This document shows positions 6,212-12,481 of a stretch of DNA of 12,481 nt, one piece after another. The notes beneath the pieces were generated by a model that was not told the DNA's origin, did not search any database, and saw only the letters and a list, made by a program, of their open reading frames with translations. Source of the stretch: Pelomicrobium sp036803785 (lineage in GTDB: Bacteria; Pseudomonadota; Gammaproteobacteria; Burkholderiales; UBA6910); assembly GCF_036803785.1 (NCBI RefSeq), contig NZ_DAIRTR010000091.1, forward strand, positions 1-12,481, in the 5' to 3' direction. Numbering within the stretch: the stretch's first letter is position 1; the number at the start of each line of letters is the position of its first letter. A program made the translations under genes and the position numbers.

Positions 6212-7513
6212 ATGAACCAACCAAGGCGTGAATCGCTGGATATTCGCGACACTTTGCTCGTCGCTTCCCTAGCGCTTTTTCCAATTTTCTTTCTCACGGT
6301 CCGTGGCTGGGTAAACGGATTTCTGTTTTTCCTCTTCCTGCTCTCGCTGACCTACTACCGTGACTACCTGCCCCCTTGGCGAGCAACGAAACTTGATGTC
6401 CAAAGCTTGAGCGTGATCACTGCCTTGGCCTCGCCATTCCTCGCCATTTTGATCTCCCAAGCCCTGCGTGGCGATTTCATGGCCAAGCCATACGATGGGC
6501 CGCTACGCATGTTGCTGGCGATCCCGCTTTTTCTTTTGCTGAGGGAGAAAAAGATCGATTTCGTAAAGCTCTTGCAATACGCTTGCCCGATTTCCCTCTT
6601 GCTGGCGGTGGGTTCGACGATCCTTTTCCCCTTTCGGTCAGGTGAGCGCCTCGCAACTTACTTCGTAGATCCAATCACGTTTGGCAATTACTCCCTTGTC
6701 TTGGGGTTCATGTCTTTGTTCAGCATCCACCTCCTGGAAAGGGACAGCAAGTTTGTCGTCGGGCTAAAGTTTCTTGGATTTCTGGCTGGGGTATATTTAT
6801 CCATTGGCTCCCAGTCCCGCAGTGGCTGGCTCGCCGCTCCCGTCCTGCTGGTCATCTGGCTGATCACCCGCCGCGAACTCTTGCGACCCCGCGCACGCCT
6901 GGCAGTCGTAGGGGTCGCCATAGCTAGCGCTCTCCTGTTCTATAGCGCCTTGAGCCCCGTACACCAGCGGATCAATGACGCGATCCAAAATGTCGAGACT
7001 TGGGCTACAGGAAAAAACCCGAATACATCGGTAGGGTATCGCCTCACGATGTGGCGGATGGCTTTGGTTCTGTTTTTAGACCAGCCACTCTATGGCTACG
7101 GCGATGAAGGCTATCTTCATCTGCTTGACACCCATCCGGAAATCGTATCATTCGCCACTCCTGAGGCGCGGCTTGTCATGCACACCGGCCCCCACAACGA
7201 ATTGCTGGCGAGCATGTTGCGGGCGGGTATCTTTGGACTCACTTCCACGCTTTTGGTATTTTTTGTTCCCGCCTTTCTGTTTTCGAAAAACCTTCGGTCA
7301 CCGTTGCCCAGCGCGAGAGGCGCGAGCCTGCTGGGTCTGTGCTTCGTGATCGGGCTATTCCTCAGCGGTTTTTTTGGCGAGCAAGTGCTGTACTTGAAGT
7401 TTCTCGCCTCTTTCTATGGGATGATGATTGCCTCGCTGTGCGCAACAGCCCTCACGGAAGAGAATAAAAAACCTACCGGAGCGACATCGAGTGCTTTAAA
7501 TGCAGGGCTTTGA
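6212..7513 (+). CDS. O-antigen ligase / polymerase family membrane protein (WaaL/Wzy_C type)
   Basis: A 433-residue polytopic inner-membrane protein with roughly 10-12 hydrophobic segments, the first at about residues 13-30. It carries the Wzy_C/O-antigen ligase pattern: SQSRSGWLA (200-208) at the end of a membrane helix, then a long periplasmic loop with YRLTMWRMA (276-284), PLYGYG (292-297) and PHNELLASMLRAGIFGL (327-343). Family members either transfer a lipid-linked glycan to lipid A-core (ligase) or join repeat units (polymerase). The sequence alone does not decide; the nearby core-LPS genes favour a ligase. The ATG at 6212 follows GAAGG at a distance of about 11 nt. Its last 14 nt overlap the next gene, so the two are co-translated. 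The gene is noticeably richer in A/T and in TTT/TTC-type codons than its flanks, a sign of different origin. Confidence 0.88.
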   Translation: MNQPRRESLDIRDTLLVASLALFPIFFLTVRGWVNGFLFFLFLLSLTYYRDYLPPWRATKLDVQSLSVITALASPFLAILISQALRGDFMAKPYDGPLRMLLAIPLFLLLREKKIDFVKLLQYACPISLLLAVGSTILFPFRSGERLATYFVDPITFGNYSLVLGFMSLFSIHLLERDSKFVVGLKFLGFLAGVYLSIGSQSRSGWLAAPVLLVIWLITRRELLRPRARLAVVGVAIASALLFYSALSPVHQRINDAIQNVETWATGKNPNTSVGYRLTMWRMALVLFLDQPLYGYGDEGYLHLLDTHPEIVSFATPEARLVMHTGPHNELLASMLRAGIFGLTSTLLVFFVPAFLFSKNLRSPLPSARGASLLGLCFVIGLFLSGFFGEQVLYLKFLASFYGMMIASLCATALTEENKKPTGATSSALNAGL

Positions 7514-8324
7514 TTACGCCATTACCTTTGCGTGTTACAACCAGGTCGACTATACACGCCAGTTTGTCGAAAGCTTGATCACATCGGGTGTGGACCTGTC
7601 GCGCGTGGTGGCCGTCGACAACGCTTCGACGGACCGCACGCGGGATTATCTCGAATCTCTGCCGCTCGGCGGGCGAATTTTCAACACCAGGAATTTCGGT
7701 TGCGGCGTGGCCTGGAACCAGGGCACGCTCGCGCTTCAAGCAGAATGGACCATCATCATGAACAACGACGTCCTGGTAGCGCCGGCCTGGCTGGAAAATC
7801 TCCTTCATGCCGCGCAAAAAGGTGGCTTCAAGATCGTCTCTCCCGCGCTCGTCGAGGGCGCGCTGGACTACGACTTTGACGAGTTTGCACGCGAAGCCAT
7901 GCGGCGTATGGGAAGCGCTCTGCGCAAGGGCGCTCGGCATGCCGTGTGTGTGGCAGTTCACTCTTCTGTCTGGATGGAGATAGGCTTTTTCCGACCCGTC
8001 CCGAAGCTCTGGGGGTATGAGGATACGCTGTTCTTTCACGAGGCCGAGCTAGCCGGGATCCCCATGGCCATGACGGGCGCATCCTGGCTTCATCACTTTG
8101 GCTCCATCACCGTCAAGGCGATGAAGGAAGAACGGGGCCTGCACGGGAAACAGGGGCTTGGCGCGCGCCGTAATTATCGCCTTCTCAATCAGTCGTGGCT
8201 CGAGCGAAAACTGAGGAAGATGCGTCAGGTCCGACAGCGGCGAATCTGGCGGGACCGCGAGGTGGCAGAGTTCGGCATGTCCATGCACGGGCTTCGGCGG
8301 GACGGCCGATTCGAATGGATTTAA
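7500..8324 (+). CDS. Glycosyltransferase family 2 (rhamnosyltransferase-like)
   Basis: A 274-residue GT-A fold glycosyltransferase, probably cytoplasmic and adding one residue to the lipid-linked or core glycan. The N-terminal half shows the GT2 order: ITFACYNQVDYTRQFVESL (9-27), VVAVDNASTDRT (36-47), RNFGCGVAWNQG (64-75) and the DXD-like metal site NND in MNNDV (87-91). The later GYEDTLFFHEAELAG stretch (172-186) carries the ED pair that usually holds the catalytic base. The C-terminus, after about residue 205, is a basic helical tail (WLERKLRKMRQVRQRR) that may contact the membrane. The ATG at 7500 lies inside the end of the ligase-like gene, with a 14-nt overlap. No transmembrane segment is evident. 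Donor and acceptor cannot be read from sequence. Confidence 0.9.
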   Translation: MQGFDYAITFACYNQVDYTRQFVESLITSGVDLSRVVAVDNASTDRTRDYLESLPLGGRIFNTRNFGCGVAWNQGTLALQAEWTIIMNNDVLVAPAWLENLLHAAQKGGFKIVSPALVEGALDYDFDEFAREAMRRMGSALRKGARHAVCVAVHSSVWMEIGFFRPVPKLWGYEDTLFFHEAELAGIPMAMTGASWLHHFGSITVKAMKEERGLHGKQGLGARRNYRLLNQSWLERKLRKMRQVRQRRIWRDREVAEFGMSMHGLRRDGRFEWI

Positions 8325-8413
8325 GCGGAGGTTCACGCCCGAGACGTATCGATGTGACCCTTGCGGCTGGGCGCTCCCAGACACGCCGAGTCAGAATGGG
8401 ACCCGAGTCGGAC

Positions 8414-8446
8414 GGCGCGTTTCGTCGGGGCGCAACGTACCCTACG
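8414..8446. repeat. REP-like palindrome, degraded copy 5
   Basis: GGCGCGTTTCG and CGCAACGTACCCTACG match the family consensus (GGTGCGTT with AACGCACCCTACG), with two mismatches between the 8-bp arms. The CCTACG tail is intact. It lies in the gap after the GT2 gene. Confidence 0.45.
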
Positions 8447-8606
8447 ATGCCATGGCTTTGGCGACCCCCCGGCGCCATCCTAGCGACGGCAGAGGAGCGT
8501 TACTCCGCAAGGCCAAGCTTTTCGGTCAGATCCGGCGGCCGGGCGATCACACTTGAGGGCGCTGCTGCGAAATCTCGGACGAGACCCCTTTCTCGGCCTC
8601 CGATCG

Positions 8607-8655
8607 CCAGCGGTTCTGGCTTGACGGGTCTTGCCGGGAAAGCCAGAATGGCTGG
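8607..8655. repeat. Imperfect 16-bp inverted repeat
   Basis: The arms CCAGCGGTTCTGGCTT (8607-8622) and AAGCCAGAATGGCTGG (8640-8655) pair at 14 of 16 positions around a 17-nt loop. No T-run follows, so it is not a standard terminator. It is unlike the GTGCG palindromes and may be a separate mobile-repeat relic or a structured RNA element. Confidence 0.55.
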
Positions 8656-8938
8656 GTGAAGACTGTCCCCTTCGCGGAAGCCAAGAACCGGCGGGACGCT
8701 TTGGGTGCGGCCGAGTGAGCCGCGGAGGAAGACAGCGAAACGTCTGTTGCACCTTCATCCCTTGCGTACGGCGGATTCGTTGTCCTTGGCCGCAGCCGTG
8801 ACTCGTCTGTGCAGCCGCTCTTCCGGCGGTGATTTCGTTCGTGTGTATCCCCGTGTTTGCGCCGCTACCTACCGGGAGGAACTGCATATTCTCGCGGTTT
8901 GAGTCGGCACCTTCGTCCGCGTCTCTTACTTCGTCCCA

Positions 8939-9700
8939 TTGAGCCTCTCTGTCATTGTCATTGCCAAGAACGCCGAGGAGACGATCGAACGCTGTCTCAC
9001 CTCGGTCGCCTGGGCCGACGAGATCGTGGTGCTAGACTCGGGCAGCCGGGATGCCACGGTGGAGATCGCCCAGCGCCACGCCAGCAAGGTGGAGGTTTCT
9101 CCCGACTGGCCCGGCTTCGGCCCCCAGAAAAATCGGGCGCTCGCCCTGGCCAACAGTGAGTGGGTATTGTCACTCGATTCTGACGAATGGGTGCCGGAAG
9201 CGTTGCGGCAGGAAATCGAGCAGGCGATCCGGTCTCCCGGCGACCACGTGGCCTTCCGCATGCCGCGCCTTTCCACCTTCTGTGGGCGTCCCATCCACCA
9301 CTCGGGTTGGTGGCCTGATTATGTGGTGCGCTTATTCCGCCGGGGCAGCGGCCAGTTCAGCGACGATCTGGTGCACGAGCGGGTGCTGGTCACTGGCCCG
9401 GTGGGCACCCTGAAGACCCCGCTGGGACACGCGCCGATTCGCGATCTGGAGCAGGCTTTGGAGAAGGTCAACGCCTACTCGTCGGCCGGGGCGGTGAATT
9501 TCTTCCGCGCTGGCCACCGGGGATCCCTCGCCAAGGCGGTGGGCAGGGGAGCGTGGAGTTTCTTCCGCACCTATGTGCTGCGCGCCGGTTTCCTGGACGG
9601 CCGGATGGGCTTCATCCTGGCGATATACAACGCCGAGGCTACCTACTACCGGTATCTGAAGCTCATGCTACTCGAAGAGCGCGAACGGGATAGACGCTAG
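8939..9700 (+). CDS. waaE: LPS core glycosyltransferase, WaaE/KdtX-like (GT2)
   Basis: A 253-residue family-2 glycosyltransferase of the WaaE type, whose founding members add a beta-1,4-linked glucose to the inner-core heptose of LPS on the cytoplasmic side of the membrane. Features seen: SLSVIVIAKNAEETIERCL (2-20), ADEIVVLDSGSRDATVEIA (26-44), WPGFGPQKNRAL (57-68), the DXD motif Asp80-Ser-Asp82 in LSLDSDEWV, WWPDYVVRLFRRG (124-136), DDLVHERV, and the ending RTYVLRAGFLDGRMGFILA. These match the subfamily throughout, and full length is present. The only usable start in frame after the stop at 8900 is TTG at 8939; there is no ATG or GTG, and no Shine-Dalgarno sequence is visible. The neighbours, heptosyltransferase and msbA, agree with a core-LPS role. 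The exact sugar is not proven. Confidence 0.9.
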   Translation: MSLSVIVIAKNAEETIERCLTSVAWADEIVVLDSGSRDATVEIAQRHASKVEVSPDWPGFGPQKNRALALANSEWVLSLDSDEWVPEALRQEIEQAIRSPGDHVAFRMPRLSTFCGRPIHHSGWWPDYVVRLFRRGSGQFSDDLVHERVLVTGPVGTLKTPLGHAPIRDLEQALEKVNAYSSAGAVNFFRAGHRGSLAKAVGRGAWSFFRTYVLRAGFLDGRMGFILAIYNAEATYYRYLKLMLLEERERDRR

Positions 9701-9777
9701 CGCCATGCTTCCCGTCTTCCTGTAGCAGTCTTTCGCTCCGTCTTGCGAGCCGTAGAACATGCAAGCTCGAGATCGAG

Positions 9778-10905
9778 ATGAACGCCACGCTTGAGCGCCG
9801 AGCGCCTGCGATGCCGCCGAGGCATGTCCTGGTCATCGTGACTCGCCGCATCGGCGACGTGCTCCTAGCAACGCCCCTCATCCGCTCGCTCAAGCGGGCC
9901 TGGCCCGAGGCGCGGGTCGACGCCCTGGTGTTCCAGGGAACGGAGGGAGGGCTGGCGGCGAATCCCGATATCCACCGGATCCATACCGTCGCCGAACGCC
10001 CCGGGGCGGTGGAGCACGCGAGGTTCTACGCCGCGCTTCTGCGCCGTTACGACATCGCCTTATCGGTCTTAACCGGGGACCGGCCGACCCTGTATGCCTT
10101 CGCCGCCGGCCGCTGGCGGGCGGGGCTGCTCAACCCCCGCCCCAAGGAAGCCTGGAAGCAACGGTTGCTCCACCGGTGGATTCCCTTCGACGACCTGGAG
10201 ACCCACACGGTGCGGATGAACCTGAGGCTTGCGGAGCTCTTGGGAATCCCCCCCATCGCGGAGGTGGTGGTCGGCTGGAGCCCTCGGGACCAAGCGCTCG
10301 TGCAGGCGTTGACCCTAGGCACCCGACCAGGTCATTACGCGGTCCTGCACCCGTACCCCAAATTCAATTACAAGAAATGGTACCCCGCCGGATGGAGGCA
10401 ACTCGCGGCCTGGCTCGACCGGCAGGGGCTACGCATCGTGCTCACGGGCGGCGCCGGTGCCGAAGAACGGGCCTATGTTGCGGCCGTCGCCGAAAGGCTG
10501 CCCGGAGGAGCGCTCAACCTGGCGGGTCGCGTGAGCCTCGCCATGCTGGGGCCCCTACTGGCCGGCGCCGCCGTCTACGTCGGGCCCGATACCGCCATCA
10601 CCCACATGGCCGCCGCTGTGGGCACCCCCACCGTGGCCTTGTTCGGCCCCTCCAACCCGGTCAAGTGGGGACCATGGCCCAAGGGCCACCCGGCCGATCA
10701 AAACCCTTGGCAACGGATCGGGAGCCAGCGGGCGGGAAACGTCTTCCTCCTACAAGGAAGGAAGCACTGCGTGCCCTGCATGCTGGAGGGCTGCGAGCGC
10801 CACGTTCAGAGCTATAGCGACTGTCTCCAGGAGCTACCCGCGAGCAGGGTGATCGAGGCGGTGCAAACGCTGCTCGCGGAGCGCCCGATGCCGGTCGGGT
10901 TTTGA
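9778..10905 (+). CDS. Glycosyltransferase family 9, ADP-heptose:LPS heptosyltransferase (WaaQ/WaaF-like)
   Basis: A 375-residue GT-B enzyme of the heptosyltransferase family, which transfers heptose from ADP-heptose to the growing LPS inner core in the cytoplasm. The N-terminal domain has VLVIVTRRIGDVLLATPLI (17-35), SLKRAWPEARVDALVF and the NPDIHRIHTV stretch, most like the heptosyltransferase III (WaaQ) branch. The C-terminal domain has LTGGAGAEE (222-230), the ADP-heptose-binding GPDTAITHMAAAVGTP (269-284) and ALFGPSNPVKWGPW (287-300). Near the end four cysteines (331, 334, 339, 349) form a C-x2-C-x4-C-x9-C pattern that recurs in many family-9 members. The ATG at 9778 gives an 11-residue lead before the first strand; Met12 (9811) is a possible start. 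It lies 77 nt after the waaE-like gene, probably in the same transcript. Position I, II or III of the added heptose is uncertain. Confidence 0.92.
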   Translation: MNATLERRAPAMPPRHVLVIVTRRIGDVLLATPLIRSLKRAWPEARVDALVFQGTEGGLAANPDIHRIHTVAERPGAVEHARFYAALLRRYDIALSVLTGDRPTLYAFAAGRWRAGLLNPRPKEAWKQRLLHRWIPFDDLETHTVRMNLRLAELLGIPPIAEVVVGWSPRDQALVQALTLGTRPGHYAVLHPYPKFNYKKWYPAGWRQLAAWLDRQGLRIVLTGGAGAEERAYVAAVAERLPGGALNLAGRVSLAMLGPLLAGAAVYVGPDTAITHMAAAVGTPTVALFGPSNPVKWGPWPKGHPADQNPWQRIGSQRAGNVFLLQGRKHCVPCMLEGCERHVQSYSDCLQELPASRVIEAVQTLLAERPMPVGF

Positions 10906-10930
10906 CACGATTTCAGTCTAACACTGTGTT
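10902..10930 (+). promoter_or_regulatory. Possible promoter of the VapBC-like module
   Basis: A perfect TTGACA lies at 10902-10907, overlapping the stop codon of the heptosyltransferase gene. With a 17-nt spacer the -10 would be TGTGTT (10925-10930), a poor match. This may be the old promoter of the antitoxin gene that starts at 10932, in which case the transcript would be nearly leaderless, or it may be chance. Confidence 0.25.
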
Positions 10931-10931
10931 C

Positions 10932-11155
10932 GTGCGCATAAAAAACGTGACCATCACGCTGGATGAAGAGGTGGCCCAGTGGGCACGGGTCTGGGCGGCG
11001 GAGCATCACACGAGCGTCTCCCGCCTGGTTGGTGCAAGCGGATGCTCGAAGAGGAAGGTCACCAGGCGGCCATGAAACAGTATCTCAGCGCCAAATCCGT
11101 TCTCCTGAAGCGGCCAGCGAAGTATCCGTCAAAAGACGAATGGCATGAGCGGCGC
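10932..11155 (+). pseudogene. Decayed antitoxin gene (ribbon-helix-helix type, VapB-like)
   Basis: From the GTG at 10932 the first frame reads RIKNVTITLDEEVAQWARV, then WAAEHHTSVSRLVG, the usual start of ribbon-helix-helix antitoxins encoded beside PIN-domain toxins. Just after, near 11028-11036, the frame breaks. The remainder, KRMLEEEGHQAAMKQYLSA and then YPSKDEWHER, continues in another frame. Intact relatives carry a few more residues at the junction (GELLRERMLEEE), so a small deletion that is not a multiple of three is the likely cause. The normal stop after HER is also gone; the shifted frame runs on to 11236. It should have bound its own promoter and the toxin. Neither fragment would make a complete antitoxin. 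Confidence 0.72.
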
Positions 11156-11598
11156 TCGTTGTTTTGTCGACACCCATGTCTTGGTGTACTTTCGCGACGC
11201 TTCGGGCTCCCAAAAAAACCCAAAGCTGCCGCGTAGCTCGCCGCCTTGTGGCGGACGAAGGCAGGGAGAATCAGCACTCGGGTGCTAAGCGAATTCTATG
11301 TCACGGTGACTCAGCGCTCGACCCCGGGATGAAGAAAGCAGCGGCGAGGGCCGACGTGCGCAACCTAGCCGCCTGGCATCCAATCCCTGTGGATACTGCC
11401 GTCATTGAAGACACATGGACAGTCCAGGATCGTCACACGCTTTCCTGGTGGGACGCCTTGATCGTGGCCGCTTCCCAGAAGGCGAATTGTGCATACCTCT
11501 TGAGCGAGGACTTCCAAGACGCGCAAACGCTCCCCGGCGTAAGAGTCGTCAATCCTTTCGCGCACGAACCAGAGCAGGTACTCGACCACCTCCGGTAA
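11145..11598 (+). pseudogene. Decayed PIN-domain toxin gene (VapC-like)
   Basis: A PIN-domain RNase gene spread over all three plus frames. From the ATG at 11145, inside the antitoxin end as in intact pairs, frame one gives FVDTHVLVYFRDASGS. A shift at the A7 run (11212-11218) leads to PKAAA, an in-frame TAG at 11234 where relatives have Trp, then LAALWRTKAGRIS and VLSEFYVTVTQR. A second shift near 11315-11319, which fits one lost base, leads to LDPGMKKAAARADVRNLAAW, WTVQDRHTLSWWDALIVAA and LLSEDFQDAQTLPGVRVVNPF, ending at TAA 11596. The acidic PIN positions are still readable: Asp in VDT, Glu in SEFY, Asp in WWDA and Asp in SEDF. The usual Asn after DT is His. No working toxin can be made without repair of two frameshifts and one stop. 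Confidence 0.82.
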
Positions 11599-11651
11599 AG
11601 AAGGTGATCGATATCTGATCACCCCACCAAGAGCCCGGGCAGCCTTGGGGT

Positions 11652-11674
11652 GGTGCGCTCAAGCGCACCCTACG
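11652..11674. repeat. REP-like palindrome, copy 6 (short loop)
   Basis: Perfect 8-bp arms GGTGCGCT (11652-11659) and AGCGCACC (11662-11669) around a CA loop, followed by the family tail CTACG. It is the tightest hairpin of the family in the window. Confidence 0.65.
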
Positions 11675-11695
11675 ACCATCCTTCCGTAGGGTGCG
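11664..11695. terminator. 11-bp hairpin between converging units, possible two-way terminator
   Basis: CGCACCCTACG (11664-11674) and CGTAGGGTGCG (11685-11695) are perfect inverted copies with a 10-nt loop, formed by REP-like copies 6 and 7 facing opposite ways. It lies between the plus-strand toxin relic and the minus-strand msbA gene. There is no clear T-run on either side, so a barrier or 3'-end role is inferred. Confidence 0.4.
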
Positions 11696-11717
11696 TTGCG
11701 CCGCAGGCGAAACGCAC
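11685..11717. repeat. REP-like palindrome, copy 7 (inverted orientation)
   Basis: It starts with the reversed tail CGTAGG. Arms GTGCGTT (11691-11697) and AACGCAC (11711-11717) enclose GCGCCGCAGGCGA. It is oriented opposite to copy 6, and its right arm ends 22 nt before the msbA stop codon. Confidence 0.65.
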
Positions 11718-11739
11718 TGTCGATGGCCAAGGGACCGCC

Positions 11740-12481
11740 TCAGGCGCCCGAAGGCTCTAACATCTCGCCGAACTGAATCCCGTAGAGCCGCGCGTACAGC
11801 CCACCTGCCGCGAGCAGGGTCTCATGGGTGCCCGTCTCCACGATTCTCCCGTGGTCCAGCACCACGATGCGGTGGGCCCGCTCGATGGTGGAGAGGCGAT
11901 GGGCGATGACGAAGGTGGTGCGGTCCCGCATCAACGCCTCCAGGGCCGCCTGCACGTGCCGCTCCGACTCGCTGTCGAGGGCGGAAGTGGCTTCGTCCAG
12001 GATCAGGATCGGCGCGTTCTTGAGGATTGCTCGGGCGACCGCGAGCCGCTGGCGCTGGCCGCCGGAGAGCCTGACCCCGTTCTCGCCCACCAGGGTCTCC
12101 AGTCCCTCGGGGAGCTGCCGGATGAAGTCCATGGCGTGGGCTGCCTCGGCGGCGGCGATGATCTGCGCCCGCGACGCTGCGCTGTTGGTCCCGTAGGCGA
12201 TATTGGCGGCGATGGTGTCGTTGAACAGCAGCACCTCCTGGGAGACGAGGGCGATGTTGGCCCGCAGGCTCGCGAGCTTGAGCTGCTCGATATCCTGCCC
12301 GTCCACCAGGATGCGCCCCTGCTGGGGATGATAGAAGCGGGGAATCAGGCTGACCAGGGTCGTCTTGCCGCTGCCCGAAGGGCCGACCAGCGCCACCGTC
12401 TCGCCGGGCTGCACCTTGAGGGAGAGATTTTCGAGCGCGGGCCGCGCCGCCCCTTCGTAGGTGAAGGTGACGCGCTGGAAC
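11740..12481 (-). CDS. msbA: Lipid A export ABC transporter MsbA, C-terminal nucleotide-binding domain (5' part outside window)
   Basis: The last 246 residues of an ABC exporter on the minus strand. The frame stays open to the window edge (FQRVTFTYEGAARPALENL), so the membrane domain lies beyond the window. MsbA flips lipid A-core across the inner membrane using ATP. All ATPase motifs are seen in order: Walker A GPSGSGKT, Q-loop LVSQEVLLFND, signature LSGGQRQR, Walker B ILILDEATSALD, and the H-loop IAHRLSTIE. Stretches such as NIAYGTN, AHAMDFIRQLPEGLETLVGE and YARLYGIQFGE follow MsbA more closely than general exporters. The stop is TGA at 11742-11740. It faces the plus-strand genes, with only repeats and the toxin relic between. 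Placement beside core-LPS transferase genes supports the name. Another lipid or peptide exporter of the same family is the main alternative. Confidence 0.92.
   Translation of the reverse strand, partial: FQRVTFTYEGAARPALENLSLKVQPGETVALVGPSGSGKTTLVSLIPRFYHPQQGRILVDGQDIEQLKLASLRANIALVSQEVLLFNDTIAANIAYGTNSAASRAQIIAAAEAAHAMDFIRQLPEGLETLVGENGVRLSGGQRQRLAVARAILKNAPILILDEATSALDSESERHVQAALEALMRDRTTFVIAHRLSTIERAHRIVVLDHGRIVETGTHETLLAAGGLYARLYGIQFGEMLEPSGA

Larger units (their letters stand above)
8325..8938. other. 614-nt gap without a convincing gene
   Basis: No frame on either strand here shows a recognisable family. Short open frames, for example GTG 8705 to 8902 on the plus strand and 8480-8887 on the minus strand, have arginine- and proline-rich composition typical of chance frames in GC-rich DNA. 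The gap holds one degraded REP-like palindrome (8414-8446) and a 16-bp imperfect inverted repeat (8607-8655). It looks like decayed or inserted DNA rather than a regulatory leader. Confidence 0.5.

Noticed and set aside
8705..8902. Small GTG-started open frame ending just before the WaaE-like gene
   Set aside because: No ribosome-binding site or family match; Arg/Ser-rich. Coupling to the TTG start 37 nt later is conceivable but unsupported.

Overview
The window is a GC-rich, densely packed cell-surface polysaccharide / lipopolysaccharide locus. The gene set and protein style suggest a betaproteobacterium, or a related gammaproteobacterium: a WbpM/PglF-type sugar-nucleotide dehydratase, a WaaE/KdtX-like core glycosyltransferase, a family-9 heptosyltransferase and an MsbA lipid A flippase. 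Taxonomy is inferred; there is no rRNA or other marker gene here.

Left block (1-2126, + strand): the 3' part of a GT4 glycosyltransferase, an extended-SDR nucleotide-sugar enzyme and a PglC-like phosphoglycosyl transferase. They are tightly coupled (ATGA overlap, then a 4-nt gap). A large membrane-bound nucleotide-sugar 4,6-dehydratase follows at 3056-4954. Together these look like the steps that make a 6-deoxy-HexNAc nucleotide sugar and load it on undecaprenyl phosphate. They are separated by about 0.9 kb of decayed DNA: a multiply frameshifted HEPN-domain gene and a cluster of short GTGCG-type palindromic repeats.

Middle block (4955-8324): two tandem hairpins after the dehydratase gene, a probable promoter, and an MNT nucleotidyltransferase antitoxin (MntA type). 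The overlapping HEPN toxin gene (HepT type) is frameshifted and has lost its catalytic arginine codon. Next come an O-antigen ligase/polymerase-like membrane protein and a GT2 glycosyltransferase that overlap by 14 nt. The part from about 5143 to 7513 looks more AT-rich than its flanks, which suggests acquisition.

Right block (8325-12481): a 614-nt non-coding stretch with an inverted repeat, a WaaE-like GT2, a WaaQ/WaaF-like heptosyltransferase, a wrecked VapBC-type toxin-antitoxin pair, paired palindromic repeats that may act as a two-way terminator, and on the minus strand the nucleotide-binding domain of msbA, which runs off the right edge.

Two themes stand out. First, three separate toxin-antitoxin modules in 12.5 kb all have a broken toxin gene, or a broken lone HEPN gene. 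Second, a family of short REP-like palindromes recurs only in the non-coding, decayed gaps. I found no rRNA, tRNA, CRISPR array, transposase or clearly new defence system.
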